Program-made: the position numbers and the translations under genes
NCBI GenBank assembly: GCA_035501495.1
Contig: DATJWB010000218.1
Coordinates: 1-64,000, forward strand
From: JAIQFL01 sp035501495
GTDB taxonomy: Bacteria; Acidobacteriota; Terriglobia; Bryobacterales; Bryobacteraceae
Direction: 5' to 3'
Length of the DNA: 64,000 bases
In this document: one piece after another, positions 8,730-18,152 of the stretch
Position numbering within the stretch: position 1 is the first letter of the stretch
How the letters are laid out: every line of letters begins with the position of its first letter
The notes under the pieces: model-generated
Database searches by the model: none
The model's input: only the letters and a program-made list of their open reading frames with translations
What the model was told of the DNA's origin: nothing

Positions 8730-11242
8730 GGCCAGAAGATCACCTCGTTGGAGGAAAGCAGCGCTTGCGCGTACTGCGCGAGCGTGCTCCCGTTCAAATA
8801 CGTCATCGCCAGGTCAACCTCCCTGGCATTGGGATCGCGCGCGAACACGCGGCGATAGAGAGCACGGACCATGGCTGTCTGATCGGCCGGGGACTTCGCA
8901 TCCACCGCCTTCACCAGCGCCTCCGCCTGCTCCTGAATGAACGGGCTGTTCATGACGAACAATTGCTGCAGGGGAGTAGTCGTCAGCTCGCGTCCAGGAC
9001 TGTGCTGGTTGGCGGACGGAAAATCGTAAAGCCGCAGCAGCGTGTTCAGATTCCCCCGGCTCACGCGGCCGTACACCGTGCGGCGCACGTTGCCGTCCTG
9101 GTCGAGATCGATGGATGGCCCGCCCACCGTACGATCCAAGGTGCCTGCGGCTTCCAGGATTGAATCGCGATAAGCTTCCACATCGAGCCTCCGCGGCGGC
9201 ATGCGCCACAGCAGGTGATTGGAGACATCCGCCTGAATCCCGTCCTCACGCGGCTGGCTCGCCTGTTGGTAGGTAGCCGAAAGCAGGATCTCGCGATGCA
9301 GCCATTTCAGCGACCATCCGTTGGCCATGAAGCGCTCGGCCAGGTCGTCCAGCATTTCGGGGTGAGTGGGCTTCTCTCCCTGCGTTCCGAAATCGCTGGC
9401 GGTGGCCACCAGCGGCTTTCCGAAATGCCATCCCCAGACCCGATTGACGATCACGCGGGCAGCCAGGGAGGCTGCGTCGCCGAAGATCCGCTCGGCCAAT
9501 TCCATCCGGCCCGATCCCTGATGAAATGCCGGATCGCTCTTCGAGAGCACCGCCAGGAATCGGCGCGGCGCCAGATCGCCGGGAGCCGCCACGTTGCCGT
9601 GCGGCAGGATGTGGAGATCGCGGGGAACTCCAGGCTTGGTGTCGAGCGTGGTGAGGTCGGGGTCCGACCCATCCACCCAGAGACCCGCGTCGAACACCGA
9701 GTTGGTGAACGGTTCGGTGGATGCTCCGGCGCGCCGCCGGGGAGGCGGCGGAGGCGGCGGAGCGTCCGTCTTGGCTTGCACCTGACCCTGCGGCACCGTT
9801 GCAGGATTGGCGGCCGCGGGCGTGTTCGAAGCAGGCTTCTGAGGAGCCGCCGGCTTGGGCCTTGGGATCATTCGCGAAAGGTAAGCGTACATCTCCGGGT
9901 GCTTGTCCTTCACCAGCGGCTCCATGGCCGCCAGGATGCTCTCGCACTCCTTCTGGTACCGGTCGGCTTTCTGAAACGATTCCTCCGGCTTGGTCCCCGG
10001 CTCGCCGCGCATCAGGTTCGAGGCGTAGTTCAGGAAAAACATCTGCTGCGCCGCCGCCATGAAGCGCTTCTCGGTCTCCGGATCGATTTCGTTCAGCGGC
10101 CGGGGCGCCTGCACGGTGGACGCGAAAACGCTCGCCAGGCCGTAGTAATCGCGGGTCGGTATGGGGTCGAACTTGTGGTCGTGGCAGCGCGCGCACGCCA
10201 CCGTCAGCCCCAGCAGGCCGCGGGACACGGCATCCACGCGCTCGTCCCAATCGTCCGTGAAGAGCGTTTCAATGACATCCTTCGAAAGACGGGCGTCCTT
10301 GTGATACACCGGTCCGGTGCCCAGATAGCCCAGCGCCCGCAGGTCCGAGCGCGAGACGCCCGGCATCTGGTCGGCAGCCAGTTGCAGTTTCACGAACCGG
10401 TCGTAAGGCATATCGTGACTTACCGCCTCGATTACCCAGTCGCGGTACCGCCACGCAAAGGCGTAGGGCGGATTGGTGGCCTCGGAAGTCGGATTGTCTT
10501 CCGCGAAGCGCGCCACATCCAGCCAGTAGCGGCCCCAGCGCTCGCCGTAGGCGGGAGACGCCAAGAGGCGGTCCACCAGCCGCTCATATGCATCCGGCGC
10601 GGGATCGCGGCGGAATGCCTCCACTTCTTCGTACGTCGGTTTCAGACCGGTGAGGTCGAGGTACACACGGCGGATCAGCGTCGCGCGATCGGCAGGCGCC
10701 GACGGTTTCAGGTTCGCCTCTTCGAGCTTGGCCAGCACAAAGGAATCGATCTTCCGCCGCGGCCATGAGGCGTCGCGCACCTTGGGGGCAGGAGCTTCCA
10801 CCACCGGCTGGAAAGCCCACCATTTTCGCCCGGTCTCGACGTCCATTCCCTTCGAGGCCGTGGTGGCGGGAGTAGCTGGAGCAACATCCTCCCTCGGATC
10901 GGGCGCGCCTCCCTGAATCCATTGGGTAAAAGCCGCAATCTCCCGGTCAGTCAGCTTGCCGGTGGGCGGCATGCGCAATTCGGGATCGGTATAGCTGAGC
11001 GCTGCCACAAGCCGGCTGGCCTTCGCGTCGCCAGGAACCACGATGGCGCCGCCGTTTCCGCCCTTCCGCAATCCGGAACGGGTATCGAGCGCCAAACCGC
11101 CCATCGGGGACTTCAGTTTCGACGAGTGGCAGCCGTAGCACCTGTTCGCCAGAACGGGGCGGATCTCTTTTTCAAAGAATTGCGCGTCGACCGACTGCCC
11201 GCTGAGTGGAGTGGCCAACAGCAGCAGTACCCAGAGTCTCAT
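8726..11242 (-). CDS. PSD1-type protein: cytochrome c-like domain with DUF1549 and DUF1553
   Basis: About 838 residues, exported through a Sec signal (MRLWVLLLLATPLSGQS). A PSCyt1 haem-binding motif CYGCHSS lies at residues 35-39, followed by GGLALDTRSGLRKGG. DUF1549 covers roughly 140-350 (LIRRVYLDLTGLKPT, AYGERWGRYWLDVARFAE) and includes a second CxxCH (CARCHDHKFDP, about residue 350). A proline/alanine-rich linker comes before DUF1553 (about 550-820; RVWGWHFGKPLVAT, NQHSPGRELTTTPLQQLFVMN). The start at 11242, or the ATG just before it, follows GGGGGGA. It is the first gene of the DUF1501 operon. Likely a periplasmic electron-transfer or degradative protein of unknown substrate. Confidence 0.9.
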   Translation of the reverse strand: MRLWVLLLLATPLSGQSVDAQFFEKEIRPVLANRCYGCHSSKLKSPMGGLALDTRSGLRKGGNGGAIVVPGDAKASRLVAALSYTDPELRMPPTGKLTDREIAAFTQWIQGGAPDPREDVAPATPATTASKGMDVETGRKWWAFQPVVEAPAPKVRDASWPRRKIDSFVLAKLEEANLKPSAPADRATLIRRVYLDLTGLKPTYEEVEAFRRDPAPDAYERLVDRLLASPAYGERWGRYWLDVARFAEDNPTSEATNPPYAFAWRYRDWVIEAVSHDMPYDRFVKLQLAADQMPGVSRSDLRALGYLGTGPVYHKDARLSKDVIETLFTDDWDERVDAVSRGLLGLTVACARCHDHKFDPIPTRDYYGLASVFASTVQAPRPLNEIDPETEKRFMAAAQQMFFLNYASNLMRGEPGTKPEESFQKADRYQKECESILAAMEPLVKDKHPEMYAYLSRMIPRPKPAAPQKPASNTPAAANPATVPQGQVQAKTDAPPPPPPPRRRAGASTEPFTNSVFDAGLWVDGSDPDLTTLDTKPGVPRDLHILPHGNVAAPGDLAPRRFLAVLSKSDPAFHQGSGRMELAERIFGDAASLAARVIVNRVWGWHFGKPLVATASDFGTQGEKPTHPEMLDDLAERFMANGWSLKWLHREILLSATYQQASQPREDGIQADVSNHLLWRMPPRRLDVEAYRDSILEAAGTLDRTVGGPSIDLDQDGNVRRTVYGRVSRGNLNTLLRLYDFPSANQHSPGRELTTTPLQQLFVMNSPFIQEQAEALVKAVDAKSPADQTAMVRALYRRVFARDPNAREVDLAMTYLNGSTLAQYAQALLSSNEVIFWP

Positions 11243-11362
11243 CATTCCCCCCGGCAGGCACAGATTCCCGGATGCGAAGACAGCCAAGCCTCGCTCGCGA
11301 TTTTATCATCTTGCGGCGGATTTGGCCGTTCGGGCGGGGTGGGCCGGGTGGGCCCGCGGCCC

Positions 11363-11593
11363 TTAGGTGGCGGGCTTCCCTTGTTCGCGGCGGCGGCGAT
11401 CCCAGTAGTTCTTCATCCGGATGGACACCGCCTCCCGCTCCGTGGCGCTCATGGACTTGCGGCCCCGTTTCGCCCCACGCACCTTGGGCGGCTCCTGTTT
11501 TCCGACTCCCAGCAAGGCTTCCAAAGATGCAATTACGCGTTCCAGCCGCTCTTTTTCGGCATATAAGTCCTGGATTGTCTCATACAAATCCAT
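11363..11593 (-). CDS. Small coiled-coil protein with basic tail (family member A)
   Basis: A 76-residue soluble protein. Residues 1-30 form an amphipathic heptad helix (MDLYETIQDLYAEKERLERV, then IASLEALLG). A Lys/Arg-rich tail follows (GAKRGRKSMSATEREAVSIR, MKNYWDRRRRE), which could bind nucleic acid or a partner. The N-terminal helix aligns with two other short genes here (12028-12204 and 39942-40109). The start ATG lies next to an unusually AT-rich upstream region. Function unknown; I regard it as a real orphan family because of the three copies. Confidence 0.6.
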   Translation of the reverse strand: MDLYETIQDLYAEKERLERVIASLEALLGVGKQEPPKVRGAKRGRKSMSATEREAVSIRMKNYWDRRRREQGKPAT

Positions 11594-12027
11594 GTTTGAG
11601 TGGTTCCAAAATCGGTTTTAAAACATCTGCGGCTTTCAAGGTTTTTCGCGGTATTGAACGCACATTCGCCCGTTACCTTGAGGCAGCCCCATGGTTAAAG
11701 GGTATCATTTAATTCCAAATGTGAAAAATTAATCAATTATTAATCCGAGGGATCACATCCTGGGCTGGACTCGAACTGCTTTACTACTTCACTCTCCCAC
11801 GAAATCAATTTCGAATCAATTAGTTTCGGGCATTTCGAAAGGCCGGACCGCGGCTTCGAGGGGCGGAAGACGTGGAAAGCGATCGGCGACAGCGTGTGCT
11901 TTGGCACTATTTCCTCCCACTTTGCGCCCTTAAAAGCAAAGGGCCGTTTTTGGTCCGGGACAACCTGGTTCACCTCCCGGTTGCCAAGCAGGCCTGCGAA
12001 TTTCGTGCTTTTCCGGAGGCTTGAACG
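11594..12027. other. AT-rich intergenic region between two small coiled-coil genes
   Basis: The segment near 11690-11750 is much richer in A and T than its surroundings and probably carries promoters for the divergent small genes. One minus-strand frame of 77 codons (11973-11740) has no recognisable motif and no good ribosome binding site, and I do not call it. No tRNA or repeat was seen. Confidence 0.35.
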
Positions 12028-12204
12028 ATGGATCTAAACAGGGTGCTCGCCGAATTAATCAGGGAGCGCGACCTGCTCGACAAAGCGATCGCCAACCTGG
12101 AACAATTATCCGCTAAAACCAGAAGCATTCCAGTCAGCCGTCCAAAAGTCACAGCACCCAAAAGAGCGGAAAGAGCTCAAGTCGCTGGCGCTGGAATGGC
12201 TTGA
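12028..12204 (+). CDS. Small coiled-coil protein (family member B)
   Basis: A 58-residue gene. ATG 12028 is preceded by GGAGG at 12015-12019, an ideal spacing. The first 28 residues (MDLNRVLAELIRERDLLDKA, then IANLEQL) match the heptad helix of the genes at 11363 and 39942. The C-terminus is basic (RPKVTAPKRAERAQ). The next gene starts 27 bases downstream, so the two may be co-transcribed. Function unknown. Confidence 0.55.
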   Translation: MDLNRVLAELIRERDLLDKAIANLEQLSAKTRSIPVSRPKVTAPKRAERAQVAGAGMA

Positions 12205-12231
12205 ACCAACATTTTGGAAAGGTCCCCAATC

Positions 12232-12561
12232 ATGCCGAGTTCCAATACCCTCGAGCAAGAACTGGCTGTTGCCCGTCGATTGGTTGTCACCGCTCTTCGC
12301 CTGATTCGCACGGCGAACAGGCTGCTACGCGAGAGTCCTCACGACCCCCTGCTTTCTCCAACCGAGGAGTGCCTCCGGTTGATGGAATCCGTGCGCCGCT
12401 TCCGCCTCGACGCGGAGAAATCCATAGCGCGCTCGATGTTCCGTCCACCAGCCGGCGCGAGGCGATATCTTGGGGGAAACGCTCCACGGGAGCGCCCGGT
12501 CCGAACCGACACCCCACAATTGCGGCTCGTTCCCACGAAAAAAAGGCCCGGTCCCCGCTGA
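12232..12561 (+). CDS. Hypothetical protein, alpha-helical
   Basis: A 109-residue soluble protein with no family I recognise. Residues 6-65 are predicted helical and Arg/Leu-rich (LEQELAVARRLVVTALRLIR, ECLRLMESVRRFRLDAEKS). The tail is basic and proline-rich. ATG 12232 follows GGAAAGG by nine bases; a TTG at 12214 is less likely. Its stop codon lies inside the hairpin of the terminator that serves the convergent FecR gene, so the two transcripts would collide here. Confidence 0.5.
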   Translation: MPSSNTLEQELAVARRLVVTALRLIRTANRLLRESPHDPLLSPTEECLRLMESVRRFRLDAEKSIARSMFRPPAGARRYLGGNAPRERPVRTDTPQLRLVPTKKRPGPR

Positions 12562-12574
12562 ACGGGACCGGGCC
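12538..12574 (-). terminator. Rho-independent terminator of the FecR-domain gene
   Basis: A perfect 11-bp stem, GGCCCGGTCCC (12545-12555) with GGGACCGGGCC (12564-12574), and an 8-base loop. On the minus strand it is followed directly by seven T residues (complement of 12538-12544). It lies 37 bases after the FecR gene stop. The T-run is on the minus side only, so it is directional. Confidence 0.9.
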
Positions 12575-12610
12575 CATGGGAAGAAACTGACCCGCTGTTC
12601 AGAAACTCGT

Positions 12611-14536
12611 TTAGCGGTGACCGCGGCTGCCGCCGCCACCACCGGATGAATGGCCTCCGCTGCCGCCGCCCGAGCTCCGCGGAGCGCTGTAACCTCCTCC
12701 GCCGCCGCCCGAACGCGAGCCATTGTAGCCGGGCGAGCTGTTGCCCGGCGCGCTGTAAGTTCGCGGGGCACTGGAACCAGGCGCGCTGTAGCCCGAAGGA
12801 CCACCGTAACCGGGAGCGCCCGACCGTGAACCGGGCGGCACGTTATAACGAGGCGCGCTCGATCCGGAGGCCTGTGATCCGCCTCCTGGTTGGCCAAATC
12901 GCTGAAAAACACCACCCGAGGCCGGAGCCGGGCGCGAATTCTCATTGCTCCGATTTCCCGGCGACGCGAACCCGTTGCCCGGAGCCGTCCCCCGCGCAGA
13001 ACTCCCCTGGCCCGATGGTTCGCCGAAACGCCGCCATCCGCCCGCGCCGGAATTTCCCTGCGCCGTCCTCCCGCCCGCACCCGGGTTGTTGTAGCCCCGG
13101 TTTTGCGCCTCGGTCCCCACACGGTTCCCCGCGCCGCCCAGGCCCTGCTGCTGCGAGAACGGCATTCGCGGCGCCGCGTTCGGCTGCTGATGGCTGAAGA
13201 ATCGAGTGTTCGCACTGGTCTGCGGAACGTGAGTCGCCGCCCGATCCGAAAACCGCGTATTGGCGGCACTCGGGCTGATGGGCATCTGGCCGCGGACCAG
13301 GCCGGCTTCCCGCACCTGTTCTCCGGACACGCGGGAGATGCCGGTGAACCGTCCGTTGCGGAAGTCGTTCGCGCTCACCCCGGAAATGCCGTTATAACGG
13401 GCATTTCGATACACGTTGGTGATGCTCACGTTGGTGACGTTGAAACGGTCGAATCCACGGCCGTAATAGGCGCGTCCCCACCAGGGGTGAAACAGCTCGA
13501 ACGGCGCCAGCGGAACCCAGCCGATGCTGCCAAATCCGAAGCCTACCCCAATGCCGCCGCCAAAACCGAAAAACCCGACCAGCGCCGGAGACCAGTAGTG
13601 CCGGATCCCCAGTCCGCCCGGATACCAGCACCAACCAAAGCCCGTGCCATAAAACCAGCGTCCATAATGATAAGGCGCCCATCCCCACGGCTCGTAGCTG
13701 ACCCAGGTCCAACCATACCAGTCTTCCCAAACCCAACGACCGTATCGGTAAGGAGCCCAATCGCCTGGAACCCCAACCGGCCGCCACACCCGCCCGTAGG
13801 GCGCGACATCCACCCATGTGCCGGCGGCATCGAGATCCTCGGCTCCGTATACACCCTGGCCGACGTACTGGTAACTCTGAGACTGCAACAAGGCCTGATC
13901 GCGGCTGTCGTTCCAGCGATCCCAATCGTCGCCGGGGATGGCGTTCACAATCTGAAACTCCGGATCCGTCGGGTTTCCGCGGGCCATCAGGGTTTGACCG
14001 GCGCTGAGCCATTCCGAGCCTTTCGGAGTGAATACCTCCAGATCCCCCGCCCGGCTGGTTACCTCCGTCTCTCCCGCTTCGGTTACCGTGATTCGGTAGA
14101 TTCCCTGTTTCGATGGTCTCACCGAGATGTTCGGAGTATCGATCTCGACGTTGGCGGTAGATGGCCGCAGAACCCGGAACGTGATGGTCCCATGAGCCAG
14201 TTCCATCTGGAAACGGTTCGCCTCCAGTTGCGCCAGCCGCACCTCGACATTGCCGCCGATGCGCAGGATATTGGCGGCGTCGAACTCCACCTCCGCGCGG
14301 GAATTCGGGCCGGTCGCGATCCGGTCGTCCGAAAGCAGCGGCGCATTGATCACACCAGCCACCCACTCGCCCGAATCGCCGCGACGAACGGAGACCTCCC
14401 CATTCATCAAACTGATCCGAGCTACACCACGCTGCATGTCATCGGGATCCTGAGCGTGAACCGGAAGTGCCAAACCGGCGGCCAGGAGGATCGTGCCTGC
14501 CACGGCGAAGGACCGGAACCTCGACAAGCGTCTCAT
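12611..14536 (-). CDS. Exported FecR-domain protein with DUF6600-like Trp/Tyr-rich region
   Basis: About 641 residues. A signal peptide ends at LALPVHAQ. Residues 30-180 form a FecR-type beta domain (RISLMNGEVSVRRGDSGEW, GPNSRAEVEFDAANILRIGG, ITFRVLRPS). Residues 190-400 are extremely rich in Trp, Tyr and Gly (YGRWVWEDWYGWTWVSYEPW, GWAPYHYGRW), typical of DUF6600. The last 150 residues are a Ser/Gly/Pro low-complexity tail. ATG 14536 was chosen because the signal starts there; a GTG at 14554 also exists. It is monocistronic, with its own terminator. The role is unknown; FecR domains in this setting are exported and not sigma regulators. Confidence 0.85.
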   Translation of the reverse strand: MRRLSRFRSFAVAGTILLAAGLALPVHAQDPDDMQRGVARISLMNGEVSVRRGDSGEWVAGVINAPLLSDDRIATGPNSRAEVEFDAANILRIGGNVEVRLAQLEANRFQMELAHGTITFRVLRPSTANVEIDTPNISVRPSKQGIYRITVTEAGETEVTSRAGDLEVFTPKGSEWLSAGQTLMARGNPTDPEFQIVNAIPGDDWDRWNDSRDQALLQSQSYQYVGQGVYGAEDLDAAGTWVDVAPYGRVWRPVGVPGDWAPYRYGRWVWEDWYGWTWVSYEPWGWAPYHYGRWFYGTGFGWCWYPGGLGIRHYWSPALVGFFGFGGGIGVGFGFGSIGWVPLAPFELFHPWWGRAYYGRGFDRFNVTNVSITNVYRNARYNGISGVSANDFRNGRFTGISRVSGEQVREAGLVRGQMPISPSAANTRFSDRAATHVPQTSANTRFFSHQQPNAAPRMPFSQQQGLGGAGNRVGTEAQNRGYNNPGAGGRTAQGNSGAGGWRRFGEPSGQGSSARGTAPGNGFASPGNRSNENSRPAPASGGVFQRFGQPGGGSQASGSSAPRYNVPPGSRSGAPGYGGPSGYSAPGSSAPRTYSAPGNSSPGYNGSRSGGGGGGYSAPRSSGGGSGGHSSGGGGGSRGHR

Positions 14537-14763
14537 GGCTGATCTCTCGAACACGCCAGCGGAAGTGCAATGCAGGTGCCAAACGAGATCGCTTTTGGAA
14601 TCAAATGCTTAACGGGATGCTCGAAGCCCGGCGGTGGCTGAAAACCACCACCCTGGCCGCGTTCCATCAGGCCGGGGCCCTAAAGCTCCTCCGCGATGCA
14701 ACCCTGCTTCGCCTGGAGCGGGAGGGGCATACTGAAAGTCTGGTCCACATCGGGGTTCTGCAA

Positions 14764-14769
14764 TATAAT
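14764..14769 (+). promoter_or_regulatory. -10 box of the qhpA promoter, likely leaderless
   Basis: A perfect TATAAT ends ten bases before the qhpA ATG at 14780, so transcription would begin about four bases before the start codon. No Shine-Dalgarno sequence is present, and no clear -35 box is seen. Confidence 0.55.
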
Positions 14770-14779
14770 TGTCTTCAAC

Positions 14780-16492
14780 ATGAGGGTGCTTACAGGGTGC
14801 GCAGTCTGTGTGGGGGCGATGGTTTCGCTTCTGATCGCTCAAGCGCCGCCGCAACAGCCGCCGAAGGAACCTACCGAAAAAGAGAAGGAAGAGATCGATT
14901 CGGGCATTCCCATCACCAGCGAGTTGGTGAAGAAGACCTGCTCTCCCTGCCACAAGCCCGATGAAAAGGGCCGGCTCTCGCGCATTTCGTGGCGGCGGAC
15001 CACGCCGGAAGGTTGGGAGTTCACCATCAAACGGATGGTGAGCCTGAATGGCCTCGAGATCACCCCGGAGGACGCGCGCGAGGTGCTCAAGTACCTGTCC
15101 AACAACCTGGGGCTCGCTCCCGAAGAAGCGCGTTCCGCCGCTTTCGAGCCGGAAAAGCGCATGATCGACTACAAGTATTCCGATAAAGACGTGGAAGGCG
15201 TGTGCTCGAAGTGTCACTCCATGGGCCGGGTGGTGTCGCAGCGGCGCAGCGAGGGCGAGTGGAAGCTGTTGATCGCGATGCACCGCGGATACTATCCCCT
15301 GTCCGATTTCCAGGCGTTCCGCCGAGGCGGGCCGCCGCAGACCCAGCCTGGTCCGGACGGGCGTCCCCCGGACAACCGGCACCCGATGGACAAGATCCTT
15401 CCGAAGCTCGCCGAGCAGTTGCCGCTGAAGACGCCGGAGTGGTCGGCATGGGCGGCCAATATGCGGCCGGCCAGGCTGCAGGGGCGCTGGGCATTCTCGG
15501 GTTATCAGCCGGGGCGCGGGCCGTTCTACGGGGAGACCAACATTCAGGCGACCGAGAAGAACGACGAGTTTCAGACTGAAACCCACTATCTGCAGGTGCG
15601 CAGCGGCGAGGCCGTTCACCGTACGGGCAAGGCCCTGGTGTATACGGGTTTCGAGTGGCGCGGACGGTCGAATGAAGGCCCGTCCGACAAGGCCGGCATG
15701 CGCGAAGTGATGCTGCTCGATCGCGATCAGCACGAACTGACGGGGCGATGGTTTACCGGCGCTTACAACGAGACCGGCATCGATGTGACGCTCACGAGGC
15801 TGGGCAACGATCCGGTGGTCCTGGGTTTGGACCGGGTCGCCTTGCAGACCGGCGGGCCGCGCGAAGTGTCTATTCACGGCGCGAATTTCCCGGCCAACCT
15901 GAATGCCTCGGCCATCGATTTCGGGCGCGGAGTGACGGTCAGGCGCGTGATCAGTTCCACCACCAGCGTGGCCAAGGTGGAGGTGGACGTCGCCAAGGAT
16001 GCCACACCCGGGCCGCGCGACGTATCGGTAGCAGGTGCTTTTCGCGCCGGCGCCGCGATGGTCTACGACAGGATCGACGCCATCAAGGTGTCTCCGCAGG
16101 CAGGAATGGCGCGCACCGGCGGCCTCAACTTTCCAAAGCAATTCCAGCAGTTCGAAGCCATCGCGTGGCACAACGGCGCGGATGGGAAGCCGGATACGAA
16201 GGACGACCTGAACCTCGGACCTGTGGACGTTACCTGGAGCATCGAGGAGTACCCGGCGACCTTCGACGATCATGACATGGATTACGTGGGCACCCTGGAT
16301 CAGCACGGCCTGTTCACGCCCAACGTGGACGGGCCGAATCCCAAGCGCCCGCGCAACGCCAACAACACCGGCGATGTTTGGGTAGTGGCAACTTATAAGA
16401 CGCCCGAAGGCAAGACGCTCCGTGCGAGGGCGCACCTGCTGGTGACGGTGCCGCTCTACATCCTGTACGATCAGCCCGAGGTGTCGCAGTGA
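14780..16492 (+). CDS. qhpA: Quinohemoprotein amine dehydrogenase alpha subunit (dihaem)
   Basis: The alpha subunit passes electrons from the quinone-bearing gamma subunit of this periplasmic amine dehydrogenase out to a soluble acceptor. It has 570 residues. A signal peptide (VGAMVSLLIAQA) is followed by two c-type haem motifs, CSPCH at 54-58 and CSKCH at 142-146, and then the long beta-rich domains of the family (LQGRWAFSGYQPGRGPFYGE, VSIHGANFPANLNASAIDFG, DVTWSIEEYPATFDDHDMDY). ATG 14780 is where the signal peptide starts; the frame is open further upstream. It is the first gene of the qhp set A-D-C-B-E. Expected action: oxidative deamination of primary amines. Confidence 0.92.
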   Translation: MRVLTGCAVCVGAMVSLLIAQAPPQQPPKEPTEKEKEEIDSGIPITSELVKKTCSPCHKPDEKGRLSRISWRRTTPEGWEFTIKRMVSLNGLEITPEDAREVLKYLSNNLGLAPEEARSAAFEPEKRMIDYKYSDKDVEGVCSKCHSMGRVVSQRRSEGEWKLLIAMHRGYYPLSDFQAFRRGGPPQTQPGPDGRPPDNRHPMDKILPKLAEQLPLKTPEWSAWAANMRPARLQGRWAFSGYQPGRGPFYGETNIQATEKNDEFQTETHYLQVRSGEAVHRTGKALVYTGFEWRGRSNEGPSDKAGMREVMLLDRDQHELTGRWFTGAYNETGIDVTLTRLGNDPVVLGLDRVALQTGGPREVSIHGANFPANLNASAIDFGRGVTVRRVISSTTSVAKVEVDVAKDATPGPRDVSVAGAFRAGAAMVYDRIDAIKVSPQAGMARTGGLNFPKQFQQFEAIAWHNGADGKPDTKDDLNLGPVDVTWSIEEYPATFDDHDMDYVGTLDQHGLFTPNVDGPNPKRPRNANNTGDVWVVATYKTPEGKTLRARAHLLVTVPLYILYDQPEVSQ

Positions 16493-16512
16493 CGAAGCGA
16501 CGTGAAAACCCT

Positions 16513-16606
16513 TGCGCCGGCAACGTGGCGCCGGCACTCCTGCCAGCCGGGCGCGCACAGGAGTTCGAGGCGACCAAAAAGCGTCGCCATGAGTGCCGAC
16601 GCCACC
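16513..16606 (+). repeat. Dispersed intergenic repeat, copy a (between qhpA and qhpD)
   Basis: Core at 16524-16550 contains GGCGCCGGCACTCCTGCC, matching the core of the other copies (GGCGCGGGCACTCCTGCC at 19551). The trailing CATGAGTGCCGAC also matches copy e near 49385. It fills the gap inside the qhp operon. Confidence 0.7.
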
Positions 16607-16646
16607 ACGGGCCGGCCGGGCCCGTACCGTCGGAGGTGCTGGTGTG

Positions 16647-18152
16647 ATGGCGGCCCCTGTCGCGGCAGCGATCCTCCGCAACGCCGAGTATCATCCGTTT
16701 CACGCTTCGGGAAAGGAGTTCGTCTACCTGGTGCCGAGCGCGGCAGTGTTCGAGCTGGACGATGCCGCGTCGGCGATCCTGGCCAGGCTCGCCGAGGCGC
16801 CTGCCGCGCTCGAAACCATCGTGGCCGACTTGAACGAACGCTTTGCGGAGTCCGAGATTCGCGAGACGCTCGCGGAACTCGCGCGCGTGCAGGCGATCGC
16901 GCCAGCCGCACCCCAGAAGATGCCGGCGCTGCCGAAGGTGCTGCCCATCGGAGCGGCGGTGGGTGCGGAGCCCGGGAAACCCATTCCCCTGACCACCATG
17001 GTGCTCAACGTCACCAACCAGTGCAACCTGAGCTGCACCTACTGCTACGAGTACGGCGAGGACAAGATCGTCGATACGGAAAACGGCCGGAAGCCGAAGT
17101 TCATGAGCGAGCAGACCGCTCGCGAAAGCGTGGAATTCATGTTGCGGGAATCGGGCCCGAACCGCGTGGCGCACCTGACGTTTTTCGGCGGTGAGACGCT
17201 GCTGAATCTGCCGGTGCTGCAGTTCGCGATCCCGTATGCGCGGGAGCGTGCGGCCGAGATGGGGAAGCAGGTGGATTTCAGCCTCACCACAAACGCCACG
17301 CTGCTGCGTCCCGACGTGATCGAGTTCCTGGCGGAGAATCGGGTGGGCGTGACCATCTCGATCGACGGCCCGCAGGAAGTGCAGGACCAGTTCCGGATCT
17401 TCCACAACGGCACGGGCAGCTACCAGATGGTGGCGCCGCGGATCCGCGAGCTGCTGGCCCGGCACCGCAGCCGGCCGATTGGGGCGCGCGTCACCCTCAC
17501 CGCGCAGAATCTCGACGTCCGCAAGATCTTCCGGCATCTGCGCGAGGAGATCGGCTTCTGGGAGGTGGGCTTCGCCCCGGTGACCACCGCGCCAAACCGC
17601 AAATACGCCATCGCCGAGACGGGCTTCGATACCATGCTGGAGCAGTTCCGCGCGCTGGCGGCGGAGTTCCTGGAATACGCTCTCCAGAACCGGCACCACG
17701 GCTTTTCGAATGTCAAAGATACGCTCGAAGAGATTCACAAGGGCGTGAGCAAGGCGTATCCGTGCGGCGCCGGACTGGGCTTGATGGGCGTGTCTACAGA
17801 CGGGGACGTCGCGCTGTGCCATCGCTTCGCGGGATCGGAGGCTCACAAACTGGGCACCGTGCGCGACGGCATCGACCGTCTGGTACAGATCGGATTCCTG
17901 GAGAAGCACCACATCGACGACAAGACGGATTGCCGGCAGTGCTGGGCGCGTCCGCTGTGCTCGGGCGGCTGCTACCACGAAGCGCACACGCGATACGGCG
18001 ATACGGCGCGGGCGAACCTGCATTACTGCGAGTGGATCCGCGGGTGGACGGACACCTGCCTGAAAATCTACGCCGAACTGTCCGTAAAGAATCCTCGGTA
18101 CCTGGAGCAATTCAACGAAGAAGGGGAGCATGAAACATCTCAGGTCAATTAA
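16647..18152 (+). CDS. qhpD: Radical SAM maturase of quinohemoprotein amine dehydrogenase
   Basis: QhpD uses S-adenosylmethionine and iron-sulfur clusters to form the intrapeptidyl Cys-to-Asp/Glu thioether bonds in the gamma subunit. It has 501 residues from ATG 16647, which follows CGGAGGTG. Residues 10-85 resemble a PqqD-like peptide recognition domain. The radical SAM motif CNLSCTYC gives Cys126, Cys130 and Cys133. A SPASM-type region carries further cysteines (YPCGAGLGLMGVSTDGDVAL, CRQCWARPLCSGGCYHEA). Its 3' end overlaps qhpC by 23 bases, so modifying enzyme and substrate are translated together. Confidence 0.93.
   Translation: MAAPVAAAILRNAEYHPFHASGKEFVYLVPSAAVFELDDAASAILARLAEAPAALETIVADLNERFAESEIRETLAELARVQAIAPAAPQKMPALPKVLPIGAAVGAEPGKPIPLTTMVLNVTNQCNLSCTYCYEYGEDKIVDTENGRKPKFMSEQTARESVEFMLRESGPNRVAHLTFFGGETLLNLPVLQFAIPYARERAAEMGKQVDFSLTTNATLLRPDVIEFLAENRVGVTISIDGPQEVQDQFRIFHNGTGSYQMVAPRIRELLARHRSRPIGARVTLTAQNLDVRKIFRHLREEIGFWEVGFAPVTTAPNRKYAIAETGFDTMLEQFRALAAEFLEYALQNRHHGFSNVKDTLEEIHKGVSKAYPCGAGLGLMGVSTDGDVALCHRFAGSEAHKLGTVRDGIDRLVQIGFLEKHHIDDKTDCRQCWARPLCSGGCYHEAHTRYGDTARANLHYCEWIRGWTDTCLKIYAELSVKNPRYLEQFNEEGEHETSQVN

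Noticed and set aside
11765..11790. Complement contains TTCGAGTCC, as in a tRNA T-loop
   Set aside because: The flanking bases cannot form the T-stem, and no acceptor or anticodon stem is present.
11740..11973. A 77-codon minus-strand frame in the AT-rich gap
   Set aside because: No recognisable motif, no good ribosome site and no paralogue in the window; it may be chance.
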